64,000 nucleotides of DNA, from the NCBI GenBank assembly GCA_964439625.1, contig CAYTPI010000002.1, positions 248,001 through 312,000 of the forward strand. The letters are read 5' to 3'. The notes beneath the pieces are model-generated. The model was given only the letters and a program-made list of their open reading frames with translations, was not told the origin of the DNA and searched no databases. Shown one piece after another: positions 52,382 through 61,630 of this stretch (the first letter of the stretch is position 1; each line of letters opens with the position of its first letter). This stretch comes from CAYTPI01 sp964439625. Its GTDB lineage: Bacteria; Chloroflexota; Anaerolineae; Aggregatilineales; UBA3940. A program made the position numbers and the translations under genes.

Positions 52382-53496
52382 CAGACTTGACCTACAATCT
52401 GCTGATAAAGTTCGGCAGTTGCTTGCACCATTTTTTCAACAGAGAATGTGTTAATCAGTCGTTCACGTCCGGCCTTGCCCATGGCAGCGGCCTTTTCTGG
52501 GTGTGCTAATAGATCATCTAATGCGGTAGCAAGTGCCGTGACGTCATCAGGTGGCACCAGCAGACCAGTTTCACCATCAACGACAATCTCTGGCAAAGCA
52601 CTGACGGAACTCACAAGCAGCGGGCGTGCATGGCGCATTGCTTCTAACGTCACAAGCCCAAACCCCTCCCAGCGTGAAGGCACAACTACCATATCGCTAC
52701 CGGGCATCAGCCGTTGGGCATCCGTCAGCCAGCCGACGAACTGCGTTACCTCACCAATACCAAGCTGCCTCGCAAGGGTTTCCAGTTGATTACGCAGGCC
52801 GCCATCTCCGACGATCTTCAGCCTCGCTCGCGGGTGTTGGGTTCGTACCTGAGCGAATGCACGCAGCAGTACATCAACCCCCTTTTGCTCGACCAAGCGC
52901 CCAATGAACAACACAATCTGCTCATGGGAGGCAGCTTGCAGCATCTGCCGAGCCTCTTCAACAGAACATCCTTCTACATTCGCAGACAACCCGTAGCGGA
53001 TCGTCTTGACTTTCTCAACTGGTATGCCTTCTACATCCACCACGAAGCGCTCTAGAGCATCCGAAATGGTGACGATACGTGCTGCTTTGCGGGCCGCATT
53101 TTGATTGAGCCATTTTAATATGGGGATTTTTCGGAAGCGGTCGTCGTTGTGACGTGTGGAAATGCGATACAGTACCCGCGCCTGTGCAGCTGCAGGCAGA
53201 CCATACAAGTCCGCGTGTAGTAGATGCGTATGCACAATTTGGGGGTTCAGTGCTCGGAACTTTGCTCTGAGCCGCTTAATCAATGTGAGGTCAGCATGGT
53301 GCTTAATGACCACACTTTCACTGCGTACACCCGCTTGCTGCATCAATTCGTGGAACGGCTCAACGGGGTTGCCAGGGTCAACCAGAACCAGCATATGTGG
53401 CTCAAAACCCTGCGATAAGAGGCCGGGCAGCAAGTTCAACAAGTACCCTTCGGAACCAGCAATGCCTGTTACTTTACTCACATGTACCACACGCAT
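52381..53496 (-). CDS. GT4-family glycosyltransferase
   Basis: 371 residues. Visible: VSKVTGIAGSEGYLLNLLPG, VHTHLLHADLYGLPAA, LFIGRLVEQKGVDVLLRAFA, KIVGDGGLRNQLE and the E-x7-E motif EGFGLVTLE followed by AMRHARPLLVSSVSALPEIV and DGETGLLVPP. A standard cytosolic-face transferase. It overlaps asnB by one base and follows the DUF2304 gene by five bases. Confidence 0.93.
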   Translation of the reverse strand: MRVVHVSKVTGIAGSEGYLLNLLPGLLSQGFEPHMLVLVDPGNPVEPFHELMQQAGVRSESVVIKHHADLTLIKRLRAKFRALNPQIVHTHLLHADLYGLPAAAQARVLYRISTRHNDDRFRKIPILKWLNQNAARKAARIVTISDALERFVVDVEGIPVEKVKTIRYGLSANVEGCSVEEARQMLQAASHEQIVLFIGRLVEQKGVDVLLRAFAQVRTQHPRARLKIVGDGGLRNQLETLARQLGIGEVTQFVGWLTDAQRLMPGSDMVVVPSRWEGFGLVTLEAMRHARPLLVSSVSALPEIVVDGETGLLVPPDDVTALATALDDLLAHPEKAAAMGKAGRERLINTFSVEKMVQATAELYQQIVGQV

Positions 53497-53501
53497 CGGC
53501 C

Positions 53502-53888
53502 TTATGCATCCTCTTTGACGTGTTGAAGCTGTTCCTCTAACTCATGGACGCGGGTACTGAGCAGGGCGATGTGCTGGGCTGCTTGCTGGTTTTGACGAGC
53601 TAGTTTGGTGATCACGACGGAAAATTGCAGCAGGATCAGTGTGATCATACCAATGCCGAGCACGAACAATGCTGAAGGCGGGTAAAAAATCCCAAGCACG
53701 TTGGCGAGTGTGTCTAAGAGTGTGTCGCGGAAAAATGCCAGCCCGATTAACGCTGCCAGCATACCTAACCATAGCAGCGAGTAATCTTCACGTAACATAC
53801 GCCGCCTGACCAGTTCAAATACGACTACAAATAACCCAATTGGGACGAGTAACATCACCAATTCGGCACGTGTAATGCTATTCAACAT
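53502..53888 (-). CDS. DUF2304-family small membrane protein
   Basis: 128 residues: three hydrophobic spans (about 8-27, 37-53 and 72-94) and a coiled cytosolic tail (96-128; Gln/Leu/Glu-rich). YPPSALFVLGIGMITLILLQ is the family's most recognisable stretch. These proteins commonly sit beside a GT2 polyprenyl-phosphate transferase and are thought to help place it at the membrane. That fits here, since the gene overlaps the GT2 gene by 11 bases. Confidence 0.88.
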   Translation of the reverse strand: MLNSITRAELVMLLVPIGLFVVVFELVRRRMLREDYSLLWLGMLAALIGLAFFRDTLLDTLANVLGIFYPPSALFVLGIGMITLILLQFSVVITKLARQNQQAAQHIALLSTRVHELEEQLQHVKEDA

Positions 53889-54660
53889 AGTTGGCTCCTC
53901 TAGTGATTACATGGGGTTGGCGCAGCAAATTGATGCAGACAGACAGCAACACTTTGATCATGTAATAGACAGAACGCAGCGGCGTAATCGATGATTGCCC
54001 ACCATACCGTGTGTTCATCGTAACGGGCACTTCATGCAGCATTAACCCAGCACGTGTCAACGTGACAACGGCCTCAGGCTCTGGGTAGTCGAAGGGGTAA
54101 TCCACAGCGCAATGTTCGATTGCCCTGCGATTACTGGCCCGAAAGCCAGATGTTGTATCGGTGAACTTCTTCCGCACCACAAACGAGATCACGGCAGACA
54201 GAACAATGATCCCAATGCGCCGCACCAACGGCGTAACGTACCCGCGGTCTTCGATGTAACGAGACCCAATGACCACATCGGCGTCTGTCGTCTCAAATGC
54301 AGCCAATAGATCACTGATTTCCTCAGGGTTGTGCTGACCATCGCCGTCCACCTGAATTGCGTAGTCATAGCTGTGTTCTTTGGCATAGAGGAAGCCAGTC
54401 TGCATAGCCGAGCCAATACCAAGGTTATAAGGCAGGCTAGCGACTATCGCGCCAGCATCCCACGCAAGTTCTGCTGTTGCATCGGTTGAGCCATCGTCGA
54501 TCACAATAATGTCAGCATCGGGCACGGCCTTATGCACCCACCCAATGACGGTAATAATACTCTCCGCCTCATTAAGGCAGGGGATCATGATCAACAGCTT
54601 TGGCTGGTGCTTCAAGTCAGTTTTCGCTGGTGTTTCTGCGATGGCAGCTTGGACGGTCAC
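53878..54660 (-). CDS. Polyprenyl-phosphate GT2 glycosyltransferase (DPM1/GtrB-like)
   Basis: 260 residues, GT-A fold. IPCLNEAESIITVIGWV, DIIVIDDGSTDATA, AIQVDGDGQHNPEEI with the D-x-D metal site, IGSRYIEDRGYVTPLVRRIG and TDTTSGFRASNRRAIE. This matches enzymes that make polyprenyl-phosphate-hexose for the GT-C proteins outside, several of which are in this window. It lacks its own membrane spans; the overlapping DUF2304 partner likely anchors it. The first ATG is used; codons 1-22 are Ala/Thr-rich and may be optional. Confidence 0.92.
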   Translation of the reverse strand: MTVQAAIAETPAKTDLKHQPKLLIMIPCLNEAESIITVIGWVHKAVPDADIIVIDDGSTDATAELAWDAGAIVASLPYNLGIGSAMQTGFLYAKEHSYDYAIQVDGDGQHNPEEISDLLAAFETTDADVVIGSRYIEDRGYVTPLVRRIGIIVLSAVISFVVRKKFTDTTSGFRASNRRAIEHCAVDYPFDYPEPEAVVTLTRAGLMLHEVPVTMNTRYGGQSSITPLRSVYYMIKVLLSVCINLLRQPHVITRGANYVE

Positions 54661-54672
54661 GGGCGTTTGGGC

Positions 54673-55875
54673 TTAGGTTGTAGTCTTCTCTTTGAGCATC
54701 TTGGCCAGCGCAGCAGTCACTGTTTCGAAGCGTTTATCCCATGTATGGTGATGCGCTTCCTGCATCCGTGCTGTTATAGCTTCAATTGATTGCTCGGCTA
54801 GAGAGGATACCGTTTCTTCAACCAGCCTTACAAACTCCGCCCGATCATAAGCAACCGCAATCAAATCCCTAAATTGGTGTACTTCCGGCATATTAACGGA
54901 GACAACGGGCTTCCCTGTTGCTAAGTACTCATAGAGTTTCAACGGGCTACAATGTTCAGCGACATCGTCCATGTGATAAGGGTTCAGGCAAACATCAAAC
55001 GCCTTGACATACTGCGGCACCTCAGCGTAGGGAACCCGCCCAGTAAACAACACGTTGGGCAGTTTCTCTAACGGCTCGACGTTTGCGAGTATACCAACCG
55101 GGCCGACGAGGATCACCGTCCAGTCTGGGTGTTTCTCGGCGATCTCTGCCAGTAATTCCGTATCAATCCAATATTGGACGCTGCCCAAAAAACCAACCGT
55201 CGGGTGCTGCACCGCTTGTAGGCTCTCAGCAATAGGCAACGCAGGGTCAGCGACGGTGGCAAAATGCGAGACTTCAGCCGCATTGGGTACCAATACAGCT
55301 CGTTTGACGTACACCTGCTTGGACTCAAGTAGCCCCTGTGCTGTTACGATCAACAAATCGACCTTATCGAGCAGGCTATGCTCCATCTTGCCGATTGCTT
55401 TGGCATTCACCAACCCCTTGCTGGCGGTAAATTCATCAACACACTCGTAGACCGCCGCTGCTTCACCGAGGGCACCGACAAAGTCCGCTGAGTGCGGTGT
55501 ATACGTCCAGATAATCAGACGAGAAGAGTCAAATTTGAGGTGCTTCAGCACGGCCCGAAGGTACCATTTCAAAACTGCATTGTTAACAACGTTGATGGCC
55601 TTCACCACTTGAAAGAAAGGCAGCACAATCGGCAGGGTGTAAACCCATAGGTTAGGCTCAACTTTCCGTGGGCCTTGTAGATGGCGCCACACCCGGCTGA
55701 GCTGACTCTTGAGGTCAACCAGCCATCCAGCCCAGTGCATCTGCTGTTCAACGTATAAAACACGGTTTCCCTGCGCGGCAAACTTACGCGCAAAGCGATG
55801 TTTGCGCGTAGGGACTGCGTCCCAATCTTGGGTAGATAGGACAATGAAGTCGTATCTGCTGGGGGCATTAGCCAT
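54673..55875 (-). CDS. GT-B-fold glycosyltransferase (GT1/GT4-like)
   Basis: About 400 residues from the ATG at 55873-55875. The N-terminal half has DAVPTRKHRFARKFAAQGNR and ILVYVEQ-like RVLYVEQQMHW. The C-terminal half has VGFLGSVQYWIDTELLAEIA, VILVGPVGILANVEPLEKLP, VLFTGRVPYAEVPQYVKAFD and IKLYEYLATGKPVV-type PLKLYEYLATGKPVVSVNMP in the donor site. The start overlaps the upstream stop by 8 bases (ATGGCTAA), the same junction as in three other places in this window. Specificity unknown. Confidence 0.9.
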   Translation of the reverse strand: MANAPSRYDFIVLSTQDWDAVPTRKHRFARKFAAQGNRVLYVEQQMHWAGWLVDLKSQLSRVWRHLQGPRKVEPNLWVYTLPIVLPFFQVVKAINVVNNAVLKWYLRAVLKHLKFDSSRLIIWTYTPHSADFVGALGEAAAVYECVDEFTASKGLVNAKAIGKMEHSLLDKVDLLIVTAQGLLESKQVYVKRAVLVPNAAEVSHFATVADPALPIAESLQAVQHPTVGFLGSVQYWIDTELLAEIAEKHPDWTVILVGPVGILANVEPLEKLPNVLFTGRVPYAEVPQYVKAFDVCLNPYHMDDVAEHCSPLKLYEYLATGKPVVSVNMPEVHQFRDLIAVAYDRAEFVRLVEETVSSLAEQSIEAITARMQEAHHHTWDKRFETVTAALAKMLKEKTTT

Positions 55876-57997
55876 CGGCGGTATCATTCCAACGGCGCAG
55901 GTCAATTGTTTGGTTAGTTCGCATTGACTGCTGGGCCGCTAGGGCGATCTGGGTAGCCCGCAAGCCATCCTCTGCCGTAATCAACAAATTGCTCTGCCCG
56001 CGTACAGCTAATCCGAAGTTCTCTAGCAGAGCCTTATGCCCTTTGTCCTGACGACCCTTGTGAGCTTGCCCGCGCAGCCCTTCAAACACAAGCTGCTTAA
56101 AGTCATCTAAAACAGCAACGCCACCACCAGCGAAGACCTCAACCCGTTCTTTCGGGAAGTGCGTATCCCCAAAGGGCGTATAAATCACCGTCCCAACTGA
56201 CTCATCTGCAAAGCGGATCGCCAGTGTAAAGTGCTGCTCGTCGGTGCTGCCTTGGGCACTGACGGTCTGCGACGCAGCATCGATCATACCACAGACGAAA
56301 TCAATGAAGTGAACACCTTCCCCTACCAGCCGCCCACCCCCCTGAGTCGGATCGTTTAACCAGTGGCTGCCCGCTAGGGCACCTGCATTAACGCGAAAGA
56401 TAATCGACTTCGGTGTATGAATGGCCCTCAGGACTTTATACAGCTCTTGCGCGGTCGGGGCAGCGCGGCGGTTAAAGCCAACGGTCACCAACTTTGATGC
56501 CACTTCCGCAGCGCTTAATACAGCACGGCAGTCACTGAGGGTCAATGCCAATGGCTTTTCTACAAAAACATGCTTGCCATGCTGCAACGCCTGTATCGTC
56601 TGGCTGGCATGCAGATGGTGACGAGTCGAGATTAGTACCGCATCAATGTCATCATCACTTAAAACGACTGGTAGTTCTGTTGCCGCCACGGGGATATCGT
56701 GCTGCTCCGCAACCTGCGCCGCCGAGGCACTGCCACTGACGACAGTTCTTAAGGCGAATTGCGTATCCCCTTTGATGTTAGGGAGGTGCATACTTCGAGC
56801 GAAACTTCCTGCACCGATCAGCGCCAGCCCAATCGGCTCATCTTTTGGGCTTTGGGTACGTTTCAACACATGAATGTCGGAGGCTGCTTGCTCCGGTTCA
56901 GCCTCACCATATGTCAGTAGCACAGCCAAAGCCCCATCACTAACGCGCTGATACGCTTGTTCCGCTTCTTCAACCGGATAAGACGCAGAAATCAACGAAT
57001 CGATCTCAATTTTGCCGGTCGCAACTAACCTAAGGAAGGCACTCATATTGCGCTGTTCTGTCCACCGGACATGGCCTGGTGGGTAATCAATACCCTCTTC
57101 TTCGTAGGTTGGATCGTAGCGCCCTGGCCCCGTCGAGCGGGAGATCACAAAGTCAAGCTCGCGATTGTAGAACGTCGTTCGCTCCAAGTCCATGCCCATC
57201 GACCCAACCATCACAACGCGCCCACGCTCACGACACATCCTGAAAGCCTCATTGGTTGCTTCGCTGCTGCGCGTCGCCGCACACAAAATGACTTTGTCGG
57301 CTCCCATACCCTGCGTGATCACCATTACTTCATCGACTTGCTTACCGGTCCCCGGGTCAATCGTCTGAATATCAGCTAAGGCTCGCCGCTCTGGGGCAAA
57401 ATCCGTGCCAATGACGTGACACCCTGCCGCGCTAAGGATGCGCACTGTTAACTGCCCAACCAACCCTAAGCCAACCACAACAACCGTATCCCCGATCTCC
57501 ACCTCAGCACGGCGCACACCCTGGAGCGCAATCGCGCCGAGTGTCGTAAACGCCGCTTGATCGTATGTCACGTTGTCAGGGATGGGCACTAATAGATTTT
57601 GGGGTACCGCCATATAATCAGCATGTGTTGCATATTTGCTACCGGAACACGCTACGCGCATCCCAGCGCGTAAGCCAGTGGCTTCCGGCCCAACCGTTTC
57701 GACCATGCCAGCCGCGCTATAGCCCACCGGGAACCACATCGATGAGACATCTTGCACAGCCTGCGCCGTGAACGCCAACCCTTCGCGCAGCGCCAACTGA
57801 AACGCTCGTCCGACCAGTTCGGGTTGGGCAATCGCCTTGCGCAGCAGGCTGCCCCCACCCATTGCTTGGCTGAGTTCCGTCCCGCTGGAAATGAGCGACG
57901 TGTGGGTCTTGATGAAGGCACCCTTTTCAGGGGTAGCAGGTGCAGGCACATCTTGAATATAGAGCTGACCTTTGCCATCAAAGAAGAGTTGTTTCAT
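55868..57997 (-). CDS. Bi-domain oxidoreductase: zinc-less MDR alcohol dehydrogenase fused to Gfo/Idh/MocA
   Basis: 709 residues. Domain one (1-365) is medium-chain dehydrogenase-like: VGYSAAGMVETVG (91-103), VVVVGLGLVGQLTVRILSAA (172-191). The catalytic zinc Cys is absent (TSLISSGTE, 33-41). Domain two (388-709) is Gfo/Idh/MocA-like: LALIGAGSFARSMHLPNI (391-408) and the EKPLA motif (480-484). Such fusions are typical of polysaccharide loci and may oxidise and isomerise a sugar nucleotide or a sugar released by the lyase encoded just upstream. The gene is 30 bases from the heparinase-like gene. Confidence 0.9.
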   Translation of the reverse strand: MKQLFFDGKGQLYIQDVPAPATPEKGAFIKTHTSLISSGTELSQAMGGGSLLRKAIAQPELVGRAFQLALREGLAFTAQAVQDVSSMWFPVGYSAAGMVETVGPEATGLRAGMRVACSGSKYATHADYMAVPQNLLVPIPDNVTYDQAAFTTLGAIALQGVRRAEVEIGDTVVVVGLGLVGQLTVRILSAAGCHVIGTDFAPERRALADIQTIDPGTGKQVDEVMVITQGMGADKVILCAATRSSEATNEAFRMCRERGRVVMVGSMGMDLERTTFYNRELDFVISRSTGPGRYDPTYEEEGIDYPPGHVRWTEQRNMSAFLRLVATGKIEIDSLISASYPVEEAEQAYQRVSDGALAVLLTYGEAEPEQAASDIHVLKRTQSPKDEPIGLALIGAGSFARSMHLPNIKGDTQFALRTVVSGSASAAQVAEQHDIPVAATELPVVLSDDDIDAVLISTRHHLHASQTIQALQHGKHVFVEKPLALTLSDCRAVLSAAEVASKLVTVGFNRRAAPTAQELYKVLRAIHTPKSIIFRVNAGALAGSHWLNDPTQGGGRLVGEGVHFIDFVCGMIDAASQTVSAQGSTDEQHFTLAIRFADESVGTVIYTPFGDTHFPKERVEVFAGGGVAVLDDFKQLVFEGLRGQAHKGRQDKGHKALLENFGLAVRGQSNLLITAEDGLRATQIALAAQQSMRTNQTIDLRRWNDTADG

Positions 57998-58027
57998 AAG
58001 CTCATTAGTTATAGTGAATAATTATGC

Positions 58028-60313
58028 TTAGGCCAGAGTGTAACGGTTCAATGCCCGGGTGGTGTTGCTCCCAAGCACCATTGCCTCACGCATGGCTGTC
58101 AATGCGTTCTGCCCAGATGCCCGCACGACATTATAGTCGACATCCCGTTGATATGGGTAAAATATCAGTACCACGTCAATTGGTAAACTCACTTCACCAC
58201 TGATCTCCATCACAGGGTTTGCTTGTTTGACGCCGTATGAGGGCGCGTGCCATCCTTTTTTGATCGCCGTCTTGAGGCTAAAATCCCCCAGGGACATAAT
58301 AATTAAGCCTGCGTCAACATTACTATGATGAAACCGCAAAGCCTTATGCTCTTTGACAACATCCAGTTTGGCAGGGCTAAAGTGGTAGCGAGCGGTCACA
58401 TTGGTTGTATGCACACCCTGACTGCTACCGCTCCCATTTTGGTAGTTCATATCAACATAAACCACGTCATTGATCAACACCAGGCCACTGCGCTTTTCAA
58501 ACCACCAATGTCTGCGGTGGACGAGAGGCGGGTCAAGGCGTGCATACCCACTGTGAGAGACATCCAGTAAATCGTAGTCATCGTTAGATACCCAGCGGTG
58601 AACCACCACCCGCGCATCATTCTCCAGCCGGAATAACTCCGGTGGGATGCGGTTAAGTTCCTCTGTCCCAATTTGCAGCGTATTGTGATACGCCGTTGAG
58701 CGGAAGGCGTTGCGCTCAGTTGGTTCAGAGGTATATAAGTAACTGCCAGGGTCAATAATGAACGCTACACCATAAGCATCCATCGTGAAGCTTAGTGTGT
58801 CGTTATGTGCGTGTCCCCCGACACCATCCTGTCCGACTTCTCCAGCGTCAACCACAAGATGAACATGCCTGCTGCTCATCACATAGAGGCCGCTGGCCTC
58901 GAACCCCCGCGAATGCCGATACGTGCCACGCGTCGGTTCTCGCTCCGACAAAGCATAAGCACGCACCCGAATGCCATGCCCAACATCAACCCATTGCTCA
59001 GGGTCAATACCTAGCGGGCGCTGTACTTGTGATGTCAGTGTTTCGGTGAAACGCGCCGAGGCATCCGTCGCGAAGTACCAGAAAGCATCCTGCCATTCTG
59101 ACCCAGCCGCCAAAGCCCAACCTCGGTCGTTTGGTTCGACATAGCCAGCCCATTCAACTGACTCGCGTTCCAACACCAGCGAACCAAGTGCCAACAAGTG
59201 CCGGTGATCGTTGATCTCTCGGATGCGGTTGTCGTAGACGCCAAGCGGGAGGAAACGCCCATCATCTGCATCCCCGATGACTGGCGCTAGTCCACTCGGC
59301 GGGGTGTATGCCATCACCACATCCAGCATCGAGCGCATCCGAGCACGCGTAATATCCGGGATCGCTATGCCATTGACAACGCATAAGGCTGCCACACTTA
59401 GTGCCATCTCTGTGACTAAGCGATGGTACGAGATCGACGCTTCGTAGTCCATCCCATCTGGGTTGATCTGCCGGTCAAGTTCTTCCCACAGGCGCGTTAA
59501 CCCAGTTTCGCGCCACGTTTTCGCTTCCTCAAATTCAGGAAAAATAATTCCAAGGTATGCGAGGCCTGCGAGATTCGCAATCAGGTGATTGGTACGAGGC
59601 CAACCGTCTTCAAGGTGCTTGTTGAGATGCTCACCATGTTGGCGGAAGCTGGCAAGCCACAATGCAAGAAACGTCTCTGTCATTGCCTCCGACTCGACCA
59701 GCATATAATATGCCCATATCCAGTTGACCGCCCGAATGGCGATATCCATTGGACCAGCCCAGTTGACGCCAAAGCCGTAGGGATTCGTTTTGATCCAGTT
59801 GGCGATCTGGTTAACAGCTTCACGGGCATAGGTTTCATCCCATGTGTAGAGGAAAGCCTGCCCCAGCCGCACCGTGTGGTGAAAGCGATTTAGTTCCCAA
59901 GGCACCTTGACGTCAATCCCGCCTCTGCTTCGCATAAGGGTCAAACGGCTGTGGTGTATTTGAGGCCATGTGTAGTCGTTCTTAAAATCTCGCTGCCAGT
60001 TGATAGGCCAGCCAAGGTCAAACTCACCAGAGCCAAGCAGGTCAAACTTATGGCCCCGTATTTGGTCTGCTTGGTGGATGGTCGCGTAGTAGACCTCAGG
60101 GAAGAATTGCGTGATCAACGCGGCTTGTTCAGGGATAATGCCGAAGAAAACGGGCGTTTGACGCTCACGAATTTTCGCTGCCAATTCCTTGATGCTGGCG
60201 CCAACCTGAATCGCCTTTGGTTTCTGGGGCGCAGTCCGGGTTTGGATTTCACGCTTGATGCGCTTCCAAGCGATGGCAGGCAGTTCCTCTGCAGGAATAC
60301 TAAATGGCACCAT
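58028..60313 (-). CDS. Heparinase II/III-family polysaccharide lyase
   Basis: 761 residues. The N-terminal alpha-barrel (about 90-390) has WAGPMDIAIRAVNWIWAYYM, TNHLIANLAGLAYLGI and DGMDYEASISYHRLV, with the catalytic Asn/Tyr/His candidates. The C-terminal beta-domain (about 400-730) has the VGGHAHNDTLSFTM metal/His region and IIDPGSYLYTSEP. No signal peptide is visible at the N-terminus, so it may act inside or leave by an unusual route. In polysaccharide loci these proteins trim or modify uronate-containing polymers, in agreement with the dehydrogenases here. The 93-base gap upstream shows a TACAAT-like -10 but no -35. Confidence 0.9.
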   Translation of the reverse strand: MVPFSIPAEELPAIAWKRIKREIQTRTAPQKPKAIQVGASIKELAAKIRERQTPVFFGIIPEQAALITQFFPEVYYATIHQADQIRGHKFDLLGSGEFDLGWPINWQRDFKNDYTWPQIHHSRLTLMRSRGGIDVKVPWELNRFHHTVRLGQAFLYTWDETYAREAVNQIANWIKTNPYGFGVNWAGPMDIAIRAVNWIWAYYMLVESEAMTETFLALWLASFRQHGEHLNKHLEDGWPRTNHLIANLAGLAYLGIIFPEFEEAKTWRETGLTRLWEELDRQINPDGMDYEASISYHRLVTEMALSVAALCVVNGIAIPDITRARMRSMLDVVMAYTPPSGLAPVIGDADDGRFLPLGVYDNRIREINDHRHLLALGSLVLERESVEWAGYVEPNDRGWALAAGSEWQDAFWYFATDASARFTETLTSQVQRPLGIDPEQWVDVGHGIRVRAYALSEREPTRGTYRHSRGFEASGLYVMSSRHVHLVVDAGEVGQDGVGGHAHNDTLSFTMDAYGVAFIIDPGSYLYTSEPTERNAFRSTAYHNTLQIGTEELNRIPPELFRLENDARVVVHRWVSNDDYDLLDVSHSGYARLDPPLVHRRHWWFEKRSGLVLINDVVYVDMNYQNGSGSSQGVHTTNVTARYHFSPAKLDVVKEHKALRFHHSNVDAGLIIMSLGDFSLKTAIKKGWHAPSYGVKQANPVMEISGEVSLPIDVVLIFYPYQRDVDYNVVRASGQNALTAMREAMVLGSNTTRALNRYTLA

Positions 60314-60406
60314 AGCGAACAGCTATTACTTTCTCTAAACAGCAGACGTTTCTTGAACCAAAATTGTAACAAACACCTAACAGATGCTCATACTATGTTG
60401 GTTAGA

Positions 60407-61630
60407 TTACTGTTGGTTGAGGATGTCATCATACAGGGTGATGGTGCGCGCCGCATTGGTTTTTGCGTCGAACAGCCCACGGGCATAGGTGTAGGCCTGT
60501 TCACCCATAGCGGCGGCATGTTCTGGGTTTGACAAAATCCGTATCAACGCTGCACTCAATACCTGCGGATCATTGGGTTTGACCAAGTACCCTGTTTTCC
60601 CATCGATTATTAACTCCTTAGGCCCCCCTAGGTTGGACGCCACCGATGGTTTCGCCATTGCCGCCGCTTCAATGACAGGGCGTGCAAAATGCGGCACGCT
60701 CGATGGGAAAACAACGCACTGGCTGGCAGCGACTACCTGCGGCATATCTTGCCGAATGCCGGTGAAGATCACCGTCCGTTTTTCTTTAGCACTTAACCCT
60801 GTCACAGCTTGTTGAACCGCTTTTTGATAGGCGTTTACACCTAAGAGTTGCTTAGCAAGCCCTTTGATACCCCCTTCACGCAAAGGACGCGGTGGTGGCC
60901 CTGCGAAAATAATTCGCAGATCAGGGATGGCGGCGACCAATGCTGGTATTGCTCGGACTAAAGTTAATGTTCCCTTAGGTTCTGCCACGCCCCCCAACAT
61001 CACAATGACGGGGGCGTCTGGGGCAATCCCTAACTCTGATCGCACATCGCTGCCGTCAAGTGTTCGGTCAAAGATACTAAAGTCCACAAAGTTATGAATC
61101 ACATGGACGCGATCACTGGGATGCAGTTGGTTAGCATCATGTTCACTGATTGCCACAACACGATCCCCATGTTGAACAATGTTACGCTGGATCCAACCCC
61201 GACGGATGCCAAAGTAGCCCTTCACAATTGGCTCACGGATATGCCAGATAATTGGTACGCCAGCCCGTGCAGCCCCAATTGCCGAGGGCGTTAGTGTGGA
61301 ACTATTCAGATGAACAATATCCGGCTGCATGTCTCGCACCAATTGCTCTGTCTTTCGGATCGAGGGTTGGATTGACAACAAGCGTCCTGGCAGCCGCCAC
61401 AAGTCGCGCCCACCATACCATTCGAGCGTTGTATGGCTGAACTCTTTGATGCCCGTAACCGGTCGCGTCTCGATTCCATTCTTTCGGTACAGCGGCACCA
61501 CAGGCCCATCCTTGAGGGTCAACACGATTGGCTCGTAACGTCTACGGTCAAGTTGCTGTATCAGATAGAGCAGACTTAGCGGCGCACCACCAATGCCTCC
61601 TCCGTGATGAATGTATAAGACACGAATCAT
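60407..61630 (-). CDS. GT4-family glycosyltransferase
   Basis: 407 residues. Visible: HHGGGIGGAPLSLLYLIQQL, VHLNSSTLTPSAIGAARAGV, VIHNFVDFSIFDRT, VMLGGVAEPKGTLTLVRAIP and FARPVIEAAAMAKPSVASNL followed by GGPKELIIDGKTGYLVKP. The first Glu of the E-x7-E is not present at its usual place (Pro in VPHFARPVIE), a variant common in one GT4 subgroup. It overlaps the upstream CgeB-like gene as ATGA. Specificity unknown. Confidence 0.92.
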   Translation of the reverse strand: MIRVLYIHHGGGIGGAPLSLLYLIQQLDRRRYEPIVLTLKDGPVVPLYRKNGIETRPVTGIKEFSHTTLEWYGGRDLWRLPGRLLSIQPSIRKTEQLVRDMQPDIVHLNSSTLTPSAIGAARAGVPIIWHIREPIVKGYFGIRRGWIQRNIVQHGDRVVAISEHDANQLHPSDRVHVIHNFVDFSIFDRTLDGSDVRSELGIAPDAPVIVMLGGVAEPKGTLTLVRAIPALVAAIPDLRIIFAGPPPRPLREGGIKGLAKQLLGVNAYQKAVQQAVTGLSAKEKRTVIFTGIRQDMPQVVAASQCVVFPSSVPHFARPVIEAAAMAKPSVASNLGGPKELIIDGKTGYLVKPNDPQVLSAALIRILSNPEHAAAMGEQAYTYARGLFDAKTNAARTITLYDDILNQQ

